This document shows, piece by piece, positions 42,923 through 50,989 of a stretch of DNA of 64,000 nucleotides. The first letter of the stretch is position 1. Every line of letters begins with the position of its first letter. This DNA is from Microtetraspora sp. NBRC 13810 (GTDB lineage: Bacteria; Actinomycetota; Actinomycetes; Streptosporangiales; Streptosporangiaceae). The notes under the pieces are model-generated. The model was not told the DNA's origin. It did no database searches and worked only from the letters and a program-made list of their open reading frames with translations. The stretch spans positions 62,001 through 126,000 of the forward strand of contig NZ_BSRQ01000024.1 of the NCBI RefSeq assembly GCF_030268685.1, written 5' to 3'. The position numbers and the translations under genes are program-made.

Positions 42923-43161
42923 ACCCCCGGCGGGCGATCAGGATGGCGAGCGCAGCCCGTCCATTTCCGTACGACATATCCCGGTTCAAGAGCAGTGCCT
43001 CGTCGATGTCCACGACGAACGGCTCTGTCCGCCACGGTTCCAGTTGGCCGGGGAGACGGCACAACGGTCACGTCGGCCTCATCCGGCAGAGTGTCGACGG
43101 CGCCCCGGCGTCTGAGTCGCGCACGGTCCGCCGCCCAGTCGGACGGCGGACCGTGGCGGTG

Positions 43162-44409
43162 TCAGACCTGCTCGGTCGCGTAGTCGACGCAGTCCTGGAG
43201 GCTCCAGCCCGCGGGACGCCCGGGCAGGCCGTCCATCTGGGAGAACGCGGCATTGATCCGGTCGAGGTCGGTGAGCTTGAGACCGACGAGGTCCGGACGC
43301 TCGGCGACCATCGCGGTGAGCGCGCGATCGAGCCGCCCGAGCGCGTCGTCGACGACCTCGCCGCGGAAGCTGGCGGACGGATACTGCTGGTCGGACGGTT
43401 CGAGGATGAGCCGCTCAGCCAAGGCCTGCTCCAGCAGCACCTCCTGCACCTCCGGCGCGCAGACGAACTGGAACGCGGCGCCGGTCCCGGCCAGCTCGAT
43501 CGGTAGATCGCGGGCCCGCAGCAGCTCCGCGGCACGGTCGACGAAGCGCCCACCGTCGATCCGCAACTGGGCCTGTGCGTCCAATTCCGCCAGTCGGTCC
43601 AGAGTGGCCACCGCAGCCGCGTACCCGGGCGCCTCGAAGGTCAGCGTCGACACGAACTCGGCCAGCGGCTCCATGATCCGTTCGTCGCCCGCGACGCAGG
43701 ACACCGGCCAGCCGTTGCTGATCCCCTTCGCGTACGTGTACACATCGGCCTGGGCGCCCGCACCGTTGATCGACGCACCCTGCCGCATCCGATAACCGTG
43801 CTTCACCTCGTCGGCGATCGTCACCACTCCGGCCCGCCTGCAGCGGGCGAACAGGTCGGCGATGTACTCCGGCGAGACGTGGATGTAGTCCGGCGAAATG
43901 ATCACCGCGGCGACTTCGTCCGCGTGCTCGGCGAGCGCCTGGTCCAGGAGTTCGGGCAGGTGGTAGACGTGCAGGACGCCTTCCTCGTTGGGCCGGCCCG
44001 GCGGGGTGAACTCCCACATCGGGTCGTAGCCGTGATAGCCGCAGCTGACGATCAGCCGGCGGCCGGTGGCCCGGCGGGCGGCCGCCGCGGCCGCCATGGT
44101 GGCCGCGGTTCCGGTCTTGAAGAACGCCACCTTCAGGTCACCACCGAGGTCGGCGGTGATCCGCTCGGCGAGCCGGTGCTGCAGCCCCAGCGAGGCGCCG
44201 GCGGGAACGCCGGACCGCACCGTGGCGAGCACCGCCGACACGACCGCGGGATCGTTGTGGCCGAGCATGATGCTACCGAACGCGTTCGACAGATCCAGGT
44301 AGGAACGATCGTCGGCGTCGTAGACGTACGCCCCTTCGGCGCGGACGACGTCGACGGAGGACCGGGACACCTCGTAGGGTGCGCACCCGTCCGCGTTGGC
44401 AATGATCAT
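43162..44409 (-). CDS. Class III PLP-dependent aminotransferase (glutamate semialdehyde aminomutase-like)
   Basis: 415 residues from ATG 44409. PLP fold-type I: substrate and cofactor features SIMLGHNDPAV, FKTGTAATMAAAAAARRATGRRLIVSCGYHGYDP, VTIADEVKHGYRM (the Asp that contacts the PLP ring) and TYAKGISNGWPVSCV with the Schiff-base Lys. It resembles HemL-type aminomutases but lacks neighbours of heme synthesis, and the sequence after DEV differs (KHGYR). Likely an aminotransferase of an amino sugar, amino acid or natural product. A plausible promoter is at 44464-44491. Confidence 0.88.
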   Translation of the reverse strand: MIIANADGCAPYEVSRSSVDVVRAEGAYVYDADDRSYLDLSNAFGSIMLGHNDPAVVSAVLATVRSGVPAGASLGLQHRLAERITADLGGDLKVAFFKTGTAATMAAAAAARRATGRRLIVSCGYHGYDPMWEFTPPGRPNEEGVLHVYHLPELLDQALAEHADEVAAVIISPDYIHVSPEYIADLFARCRRAGVVTIADEVKHGYRMRQGASINGAGAQADVYTYAKGISNGWPVSCVAGDERIMEPLAEFVSTLTFEAPGYAAAVATLDRLAELDAQAQLRIDGGRFVDRAAELLRARDLPIELAGTGAAFQFVCAPEVQEVLLEQALAERLILEPSDQQYPSASFRGEVVDDALGRLDRALTAMVAERPDLVGLKLTDLDRINAAFSQMDGLPGRPAGWSLQDCVDYATEQV

Positions 44410-44760
44410 CGAGACCCCTTCGCCAGTCGGCCAGATGCCGGCCGACCGTGGACGACTCCGAAAATCATAGGGGCCCTTGTCACACTATCAGCAGATATTG
44501 GCCGATTTGGGCCAGTCGATGGATCGAGCCGCGGGCGATCGGCATTGTCCGCATGGACGGTGAACCCATTCACGGGGTGCGCTGAACGATTATCGTCGGC
44601 CGGCGAAATGCCATTGCTCACGGCCGCGTGACTCCCGAGGAGACAAGGAGAAATCACACTCGTGACGAGCGGCGGCGAGATGACTCCTTGCTCCGTGTCG
44701 AAACGACTTATCGCAGTTCATCGAAAGCGAGGGCGCGGCTCCAGCGGCGAATCGTACCGG
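44410..44760. other. Intergenic region upstream of the aminotransferase
   Basis: 351 bases. Apart from the promoter-like elements near 44464-44491, there is a ribosome-site-like GAGGAGACAAGGAG at 44637-44650 before GTG 44662. That GTG opens a frame (MTSGGEMTPCSVSKRL and on) running into the antisense of the kinase gene; it has no recognisable product and may be the front end of a lost gene. Confidence 0.35.
44464..44491 (-). promoter_or_regulatory. Candidate promoter of the aminotransferase gene
   Basis: On the minus strand CTGATA (44491-44486) and TATGAT (44469-44464) are 16 bases apart, 55 bases upstream of the ATG. The -10 is good, the -35 weak. Confidence 0.4.
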
Positions 44761-46989
44761 TCAAATACCTGTACCCCTGGCCGACAGAGCGACAACGCCG
44801 TCCACGGTGGCGACGTAAAGCCGGCCGAATCCCGCGGCCACTTCGAAGGTGTCCGGGGGGACGTACTTCCAGCGCGACTTCCCGTTGGTCGCGTCCACCG
44901 CCCAGACGAAGGGGTGGAGGACGTCGTCGGTCCCGTCGCGGTAGGAGTCCTCGTCGTACTCCAGGGTTGTGGTCTTACCGACGAGGACGTACACCGTGGA
45001 GTCGTCGACCAGGAGATCGACCGAGCCGAACTCCTCTTCGGGGCCGATCTCGACGGCCACGGAAGAGTGCCATCTCTCCTTGCCGGAGCGAGGTTCGAGA
45101 GCCTGCAGAGTCAGCGTGATGACCTTCTTGCCCGATTCGTTGGTGTCCGCGGTCCGGGAGGTGATGTAGACCAGCGAGCCGTCCGCACTGGCCGCCGGAG
45201 TGCCGAACCCGTCGTAGCTGCCGGCGGGCTGCTCCTTGGTCCACAGGCGCTCACCGGACGCGGGGTCGAGGCAGATGAGGTCGTCGGACGCATAGATGAG
45301 GGTGTTGCCCGCCACGCACAGATTGGGCTGGTCGCTGACGTTGCCCAGCGCCTCGGGCAGCGAGGCCTTCCAGCCCGCGATGTGGCTGTGCGCGGCGTCG
45401 AACGTCTGGAGCTGGGCGTCCTGGCCAGCACCGTGCGTGGAGGCCAGGTGGAACACCCGATCCCCGGAGGGCGGCACGATCAAGGTGCTGGACCCGGCGG
45501 CCTTGTCGTTCTCCTTCTCGTAGTTGGTCTCGTACGACCAGACGCGCCGGCGCGAGGTGATGTCCACCGCCCAGAGCACGGGCCGCGGACCCCACTCAGT
45601 CGTGGTGCTCGTGGCGTAGAGGCGCCCGTTCTTGATGCCGGAGATCGAGTCGATATAGCGCGTCGGGTCGTCGAGCTTCACCGACCAGGCCTGGGTGCCG
45701 CGCGCGAGGTTCACGGCGACGATCTGGGTGGGTACCTCCTTCAGGCCGCCGCCGTACGGTCTCCCTGAGCCGCCGAAGTAGAAGGTGCCTTGGTGAACCA
45801 CGCCCGCGCCGGCCCCCTTCGACCGGATGACGGCGAGGTCCGGTAGCGGTAGCTTCCAGGCGGTGCTTCCTTTGCTGTCCAAGTTCCAGAGGGCATTGCG
45901 CGCCCTGCCGGAGACGGACTCGTAGCCCAGGCAGAGCACACCGTCGGGGTGTGCGATGAGCGTGGCGACAATCGGGACGTTTCCGCGTTGCCAGAGGGGT
46001 TGGGCTGTTGCCAAGTCGGCGAGCGGGGTCGAGGTCTTTCCGTTGCCCTGGCCCTTGCTGCCCAGTTGGGTCGTGGCGATCAGACCGCCGCCGACGAGCG
46101 CGAGGGCCCCGCCGGCCAGGCCAAGCACCTTGCGACGGCTCGGGCCCCGCCGGACGCCGACACCGCTGACCTCCGCGGTACCCGGGGTGTCCGGCGCCGC
46201 GTTGATACCGACGAGGCAGAGCAGGACATGTCGCGCACTGGGTCTGCGGTGAGGATCCTTGGCCATGCAACTCGCGACAAGTCCGCGAAGCGGCTCCTCC
46301 AGGACACTGACGTCGGGCTCGGCATGCAGGATCCGGTACAACACCGCCGCACCAGTGCCGAACGGGGGAGTGCCGGTCGCAGCGAACAGAATCGTCGCCC
46401 CCCAGGCGAACATGTCGGTCCACGTACCCAGCTCTCCTGCGGCGATCTGTTCTGGAGCCATGAAGGGAGGCGTTCCCGCCTGGCCTGTGGTGGTCGACAC
46501 ACCGTCCAGGGCCTTGGCGATGCCGAAGTCGATGACCCGGGGGCCCTCGCCGCTCATCAACACGTTGGACGGTTTGAAGTCGCGATGCACCACCCTGGCC
46601 TGGTGGATCGCGGCCAGAGCTGTGGCGGTCCCGATGGCCAGCCGATGCAGCACTGCACCGGCACGAGGTCCTTCCACGCGGACGAGTTCGTGCAGAGACG
46701 GTCCGTCCACCAACTCGCTGACGATATACGGCCTGTCTCCCTGGACTTCCGCCGCAAGAACCCGGGCGGTACAGAAGTCGGCGACCTTCTCCGCGATCGC
46801 CAACTCTCGCACGAACCGTTCCCGCGCCCTGGCGTCCCCCGCAAAGTGGGCATTCAGCAGCTTCACCGCAACCTGCCCACCTGGGCCGCGCCCTGCGTAC
46901 ACCACCCCCTGGCCACCCTGACCAAGCAGCCCTACCAGCTCATACGAGCCCACCCGCCGGGGATCCTCAGGCCGCAGGGGAAGGAGCAT
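44761..46989 (-). CDS. Serine/threonine protein kinase with C-terminal PQQ-type propeller
   Basis: 742 residues from ATG 46989. Hanks-type kinase, residues about 16-270: glycine loop LLGQGGQGVVYAG, ATP-anchoring Lys43 (VAVKLL), catalytic loop VVHRDFKPSNVLM, DFGIAKAL and MAPEQIAAGE. A membrane helix follows (KVLGLAGGALALVGGGLIATT, about residues 290-310). The outside part is a beta-propeller of PQQ-like repeats (ALWNLDSKGSTAWKLPL, YASDDLICLDPASGERLWTKEQPAG, FVWAVDATNGKSRWKYVPPDTF). In actinobacteria such kinases sense extracytoplasmic signals and phosphorylate cytoplasmic proteins. The HRD Asp and DFG Asp are intact, so it should be active. Confidence 0.93.
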   Translation of the reverse strand: MLLPLRPEDPRRVGSYELVGLLGQGGQGVVYAGRGPGGQVAVKLLNAHFAGDARARERFVRELAIAEKVADFCTARVLAAEVQGDRPYIVSELVDGPSLHELVRVEGPRAGAVLHRLAIGTATALAAIHQARVVHRDFKPSNVLMSGEGPRVIDFGIAKALDGVSTTTGQAGTPPFMAPEQIAAGELGTWTDMFAWGATILFAATGTPPFGTGAAVLYRILHAEPDVSVLEEPLRGLVASCMAKDPHRRPSARHVLLCLVGINAAPDTPGTAEVSGVGVRRGPSRRKVLGLAGGALALVGGGLIATTQLGSKGQGNGKTSTPLADLATAQPLWQRGNVPIVATLIAHPDGVLCLGYESVSGRARNALWNLDSKGSTAWKLPLPDLAVIRSKGAGAGVVHQGTFYFGGSGRPYGGGLKEVPTQIVAVNLARGTQAWSVKLDDPTRYIDSISGIKNGRLYATSTTTEWGPRPVLWAVDITSRRRVWSYETNYEKENDKAAGSSTLIVPPSGDRVFHLASTHGAGQDAQLQTFDAAHSHIAGWKASLPEALGNVSDQPNLCVAGNTLIYASDDLICLDPASGERLWTKEQPAGSYDGFGTPAASADGSLVYITSRTADTNESGKKVITLTLQALEPRSGKERWHSSVAVEIGPEEEFGSVDLLVDDSTVYVLVGKTTTLEYDEDSYRDGTDDVLHPFVWAVDATNGKSRWKYVPPDTFEVAAGFGRLYVATVDGVVALSARGTGI

Positions 46990-47141
46990 AGCCCCTCATT
47001 GGATCAGAGAGCCTGCACCGCCGTCCAGGACTCCGCTCTCTGTGCTGCCATGGGAGTAGCCGATGCGTGTAGTACGGGAGAAGTTGGCCCCTGTGCCGTA
47101 GTGGCCGAGCTCGTGAGCCTGCTGAGCGTGTGGGTAAGGCG

Positions 47142-48296
47142 TCAGCGTATCTCTCGGTGGTACGCCAGGTACCGGGGATCGATGTCGTGACCGGGAATCG
47201 TGCGCAGGAGCCCTCTTGACTCGCCGGTGAGCTGATTGATCACTGTGAGGTCGTCCTGGATGGTGATCGCGCCTTGGTCGAAGAGTACGTGGTCGTTGGG
47301 GCACAGGCACAGGATGTTGCCTGCCACGTCGGGACCGTCGTGCGGGTTGCCGAGCGGGCGGATGTGCGCGCCCTCGGCGTACGGGCGGTGGGGGAGCAGC
47401 AGCCGGGTCCCGCAGATCTGGCAGGTGTGGTCGTGCAGGGTTTTGATCAGCTGTGAGAGTGCGTCGTCCCGGATGATTTTCCTGATCGTGGCCTTCCGGC
47501 GGCCCGGGGTGCGAACGCCGTCGGACTGTGCGAGCGGCTCGTCGTCGACGTCGCCCAAGCCGACCCGCGTGAGCAGCTTGTTGTGGTCCACGTCGGGAAA
47601 GTAGGTGCTCAAGAGGTACGCGCTCGCCTGAGACCGTACCGCCTCGTCCTCCGTGATCAAGTCGTACACCCAGTCGCGGAGGCCGGAGATCGGCTGGTTC
47701 TGGCGCATCCAGCCCAGGGGTGCGCTGCCGCTGGAGCGGGGCGGCTCAGGGGCGTCCGGTAGCGCCCATAGTCCGAAGTGGGTGAGCTTCAGGACCGGGT
47801 ACTCGGGGTTGGGACGGTCGCCGTTCAAGCCGAACTCCGTGATGAGCGCGCTGATCTCTGCCCGGGTGACATCCCAGGGGACGAGGCGTTCCGCTTGCTG
47901 CGCGGCTCGGCCGAAGGCCCACAGCAGGGTGAGCGGCTGATGCCGTTTGGGCCGGCCGTTCGAGACGGCGGTGTCGAGACTCATGATCTTGCCGAGGAAC
48001 GCCTTTGCAGGTGATACGTCCTGCTGCGGGATGACGAGAAATCCGAGGTGGGTAAGGACCTTGCCGACCGTGGCGGCCCCGCCGGAGAACTCCGAAGCGC
48101 GAAGCGGACGCCCGCCGACCTCACGGTGTGCCACGCCGGCGATGGCTTTGGAGTCGTAGCGACGCCCGTCGTGGATGACGAAGTAGTCGCGCGCCTCGCG
48201 GTAGCCGTACCGCTCCAGAAAGGCGTCACGGCCGAGTCGGTCGTACTCATCGATGGCCGCCAGGACCATCATGCGATCGAGGTCAGATAAAGCCAC
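47142..48296 (-). CDS. Type IV restriction endonuclease, ScoMcrA-like (sulfur-binding and HNH domains)
   Basis: 384 residues from GTG 48296; no clear ribosome site, and an ATG at 48272 is possible. Three domains: an N-terminal head (about residues 1-90, FVIHDGRRYDSKAIAGVAHREVGGRPLRASEFSGG) as in ScoMcrA; a sulfur-binding-type domain (about 112-182) with KRHQPLTLLWAFGRAAQ and RPNPEYPVLKLTHFGLW, the residues that form the pocket for phosphorothioate DNA in this family; and a C-terminal HNH nuclease (CQICG 292-296, EGAHIRPLGNPHDG, NILCLCPNDHVLFDQGAI). Unlike ScoMcrA there is no SRA domain. It should cut DNA carrying Dnd-type phosphorothioation and would be harmful in a host with dnd genes. A truncated copy lies at 50319-50490. 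Confidence 0.82.
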   Translation of the reverse strand: MALSDLDRMMVLAAIDEYDRLGRDAFLERYGYREARDYFVIHDGRRYDSKAIAGVAHREVGGRPLRASEFSGGAATVGKVLTHLGFLVIPQQDVSPAKAFLGKIMSLDTAVSNGRPKRHQPLTLLWAFGRAAQQAERLVPWDVTRAEISALITEFGLNGDRPNPEYPVLKLTHFGLWALPDAPEPPRSSGSAPLGWMRQNQPISGLRDWVYDLITEDEAVRSQASAYLLSTYFPDVDHNKLLTRVGLGDVDDEPLAQSDGVRTPGRRKATIRKIIRDDALSQLIKTLHDHTCQICGTRLLLPHRPYAEGAHIRPLGNPHDGPDVAGNILCLCPNDHVLFDQGAITIQDDLTVINQLTGESRGLLRTIPGHDIDPRYLAYHREIR

Positions 48297-48680
48297 ATGA
48301 TCACGATATGTCCGGAGACTGGCTGTCGCGTGGATGTCGGCCAGCTGTATCGATGGCGGAGTCCCCGAGTACCGTGATGAGCGACTGGGCCCGCGCGGGC
48401 GATGGCTGGCGGCTGCGGCGGTTGCCCGGCCAGGCAGGAGAGTAGGTACGGCGGCTAGGGCACGGACTAATGCCTGACCTGCGGGTACACCACCAAGATC
48501 ATGCCGTATCCATTCCTTGATCATGGCCCCATGGCTGCACACGTGCGCTCGCCGAGCAGCTTCACATCCTCTGACCATCACCAGGAGCAGGCTGTGAGCC
48601 CGATTCCGGCGTAGGGCGTAGACGCGACAGCCGGCGGCCGCCGGAGCCTGGTCGTCTTAGAGCTTCGCGTACCGCACGAC
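48297..48680. other. Gap between the restriction gene and the IS3 element
   Basis: 384 bases without a convincing gene. A minus-strand frame in phase with the restriction gene stays open to 48581 but its translation looks like random high-GC sequence. No strong promoter or repeat is seen. Confidence 0.4.
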
Positions 48681-48727
48681 TGGCTTTCCCCTCGTACCGT
48701 GGAGACCTGACCTAAGAAGGGTTGGGC

Positions 48728-49054
48728 GTGGGAGAGACGAGACGACGGTTCGATCCAGAGTTTCGGGCGGGTGCCGTGCGCATCGTCCGGGAGACCGGTA
48801 AGTCGATCGCTCAGGTCGCCAGGGACCTGGGGATCAACGCGGGAACTTTGGCCAACTGGGTCCAGATGGACCGCCTGGCCCGTGAGCAGGACGCCGGTTC
48901 CGGCGGGGAGCTGGCCGAGTCCGAGCGTGAGGAACTGGCCCGGCTGCGCAGGCAGAAAGCCGAGTGGGCCAAGGAACGCGCGGAGCTGGAGATGGAGCGC
49001 GATGTCCTCAAGCGCTCCGTGGTCCTCTGGGTCAAGGAGGCGACGGGCCGGTGA
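48728..49054 (+). CDS. IS3-family transposase OrfA
   Basis: 108 residues from GTG 48728, seven bases after AAGAAGGG. Helix-turn-helix: RRFDPEFRAGAVRIVRETGKSIAQVARDLGINAGTLANWVQMDR. Then the leucine-zipper coil EREELARLRRQKAEWAKERAELEMERDVLKRSVVLWVKEATG. OrfA binds the IS ends and is normally fused to OrfB by programmed frameshift. The OrfB GTG at 49051 overlaps its stop. Confidence 0.88.
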   Translation: MGETRRRFDPEFRAGAVRIVRETGKSIAQVARDLGINAGTLANWVQMDRLAREQDAGSGGELAESEREELARLRRQKAEWAKERAELEMERDVLKRSVVLWVKEATGR

Positions 49055-49961
49055 GCGTGGCGGCCTTCATCGCTTCCCAGAAGACCGAGTACGACGTCCC
49101 CCACGCGCTGTCCTGCAAGGCGTTGGGCGTCTCTCACTGTTCTACAAGTGGCGCGGCCGGCTGGCGACCGCACGTGAGCAGCGCCGGGACCGGCTGGATG
49201 AGGCGATCACGGCGTCCTTCGCCGCTTCGGCGGGGACTTACGGCTCTCCGCGTATCTGGCGGGACCTGCACCATGACGGCTGGCAGGTGTCGGTCAACAC
49301 TGTGGCGGCGCGGATGGCCGAGCTCGGCCTGATCGCCCGCCAGCGCGGGAAACCCCGGTCGCTGACCAGGGCCGGCAAACGGCCGGTGGCGCCTGACCTG
49401 GTCCGACGCCAGTTCACCGCGGTCGCACCGGATGTGCTGTGGTGCGGGGACGTCACCGAGATCCCCACCGAGGAGGGGAAACTGTATCTCGCCACGGTCG
49501 AGGATCTGTTCTCCCGCCGGCTGCTCGGCTACGCGATGTCGGCCCATCACGATGCCGCCCTGACCGTCGCGGCGTTGCAGATGGCCGCGGTCACCCGGGG
49601 CGGCACCGTGGACGGAGTGATCTTTCACACCGACAGGGGCAGCGAATACACCGCCGCCCGCTTCCAGGCCGCCTGCCGGCACTGGGGCGTGGTGCAATCC
49701 ATGGGCCGCGTCGGCTGCGCCCTGGACAACGCCGCCGCGGAGTCGTTCAACTCCACCCTCAAGGTCGAATTCACCCGCCGGCACCACTTCACCACCCGCG
49801 ACCAGGCCCGCGTGCGGATCGCCACTTGGATCGCGGACTTCTACAACACCCGGCGCAGGCATGCCACCGCCGACGGGCTACCCCCGATCGAGTACGAACA
49901 GCGCATCATGACCGCCCGAGCGGCCATCAGGACGAGAGTCAACGAGGCCATCGCGGCATAA
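49051..49961 (+). pseudogene. IS3-family transposase OrfB, broken by a small deletion
   Basis: The first 28 codons (VSVAAFIASQKTEYDVPHALSCKALGVS) are in one frame; from 49139 the protein continues in the next frame as FYKWRGRLATAREQ to the end. Intact relatives read GVSQSWFYKWRG, so about 4 bases (two codons' worth, minus two) are lost at 49133-49138. The rest is whole: DDE residues in WCGDVTEIPT, FHTDRGSEYTA and AAAESFNSTLKVE, then HHFTTRDQARVRIATWIADFYNTRRRH. It is therefore a recent lesion. Confidence 0.8.
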
Positions 49962-50011
49962 CGACGTCTCCACGCTTTCAGGGGATTGCCACGTTCCCCC
50001 ATGAATACGGA

Positions 50012-50318
50012 CACTTTGGAGACTGGATCTCCAACCACCTGCCCGAGTTCAAGGCCGACGTGGTGGCACTGGTGTTGTTAAGGCAGGGTCGGACGATCAC
50101 GTTGATCGGGAGGGATTTAGGAGTCAGTCGCGAGACGCTGCGGGTGCTGGTGCGGGAGCGCAGGCTCAGGGTGAGGGCGGGCAAGGCGCGGCCGATGGTG
50201 CCGCTGCTGGCCAGGGTGCGTTGGCCGGGCACGTACGCTCGGGCGAAGTGCTGGAAGAGGAGAACAAGCAGCTCAAGTACCGGATCCGGGAGCTGGAGCA
50301 AAAGCGGGACATCCGCCC
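50012..50318 (+). pseudogene. Remnant of another IS3-type OrfA
   Basis: One frame reads HLPEFKADVVALVLLRQGRTITLIGRDLGVSRETLRVLVRERRLR, an OrfA helix-turn-helix. From about 50248 a different frame reads VLEEENKQLKYRIRELEQKRDI, the OrfA coiled coil. So the gene has a frameshift and no OrfB. It ends exactly where the restriction-enzyme remnant begins. Confidence 0.65.
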
Positions 50319-50490
50319 GCGAGCCGGTCGATCACCGTGAGGTCGTCCTTGATGGTGATCGCGCCCTGGTCGAAGAGCACGTGGTCGTTGGGCAGAGGCA
50401 CAGGAGGTTGCCTGCCTCGTCGTGAGCATCGTGCGGGCTGCCGAGCGGGCGGATGTGGGCGCCCTCGGCGTACGGGCCGTTGGGGAGCCT
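50319..50490 (-). pseudogene. Truncated copy of the HNH domain of the type IV restriction enzyme
   Basis: The minus strand reads LPNGPYAEGAHIRPLGSPHDAHDEAGNLLCLCP, then, after loss of one C in a C-run near 50391, NDHVLFDQGAITIKDDLTVIDRL. This matches residues about 301-356 of the intact enzyme at 47142-48296 closely. The N-terminal domains and the last 28 residues are missing; the C-terminal end is replaced by the IS3 remnant. From 50491 to 50691 I see no gene. Confidence 0.85.
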
Positions 50491-50691
50491 TTCCGCGGGT
50501 TTCCATGATCTTCAGGTGGCGAGCGGCACGCTGTTTGGGGCCAGCGGCACGGGTGCCACGAGGCAACAACGTGATCCAAGGCTCAAATGAGCTGAGGAAA
50601 CGTCTTCAAGATCGTCCCCCGCATGTCCCCTGATCAAGCTCCTACGGCTGCATATGGGTGCCCTCGGCGACCTGTCGGGCGCCTGACAAGC

Positions 50692-50721
50692 AAAAGACCT
50701 GCGGCTAAGAACCCGCAGGTC
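50692..50721 (-). terminator. Intrinsic terminator after the tRNA-Arg fragment
   Basis: Perfect 9-bp stem (GACCTGCGG at 50696-50704 with CCGCAGGTC at 50713-50721) with an 8-base loop, followed on the minus strand by TTTT. It lies 29 bases downstream of the tRNA 3' end, as expected for the native tRNA terminator on the chromosomal side. Confidence 0.75.
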
Positions 50722-50749
50722 AGAGGGCAAACTGCCTGGTAGAGAAGTG

Positions 50750-50796
50750 TGCCCCCGGCAGGATTCGAACCTGCGGCACCCGCTTTAGGAGAGCGC
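50750..50796 (-). tRNA. 3' half of tRNA-Arg(CCT), probable attachment site
   Basis: Read on the minus strand: anticodon loop CTCCTAA (anticodon CCT), anticodon 3' arm AGCGG, variable loop, T arm GCAGG-TTCGAAT-CCTGC, acceptor strand CGGGGGC and discriminator A at 50750. The 5' half is absent: no GCCCCCG acceptor strand or D arm is found in the 80 bases upstream. Integrative elements that use tRNA genes leave such 3' duplicates at one end. The missing 5' side points to the right, so the inserted element starts at about 50800. Confidence 0.65.
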
Positions 50797-50989
50797 GGGC
50801 CGACTCGACCACATGGATAGGTTGACCTGCTAAAACACGGGAGCGGGCTCATACGGCTGGCTTGATCATCCCGTGCATGTCCCGCGTCGCCCGCTGCCCA
50901 CGGTCACCACGTCATTCGGTGGCAAGCCGACCCGGAGCGCAGGGCCGCCAGGCCCGAGCAGCGGAAGCGGCGCGGCAGCTCTATTTTCG

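Larger units (their letters stand above)
48681..49991 (+). mobile_element. IS3-family insertion sequence, about 1.3 kb
   Basis: Two overlapping transposase frames lie between terminal inverted repeats of 26 bases at 48681-48706 and 49966-49991, matching at 20 positions (both have TGGC, TCCCCT and CGTGGAGAC or their complement in register). I cannot see a clean target duplication: the outside bases are CGAC on the left and CGTT on the right. OrfB is frameshifted, so the copy is probably inactive on its own. Confidence 0.75.

Noticed and set aside
48675-49995. Target-site duplication of the IS3 element
   Set aside because: Flanking bases CGAC and CGTT do not match, so no duplication can be claimed.
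50750-50850. A complete tRNA gene
   Set aside because: The T arm, acceptor 3' strand and anticodon loop are present but no matching 5' acceptor strand or D arm exists upstream.
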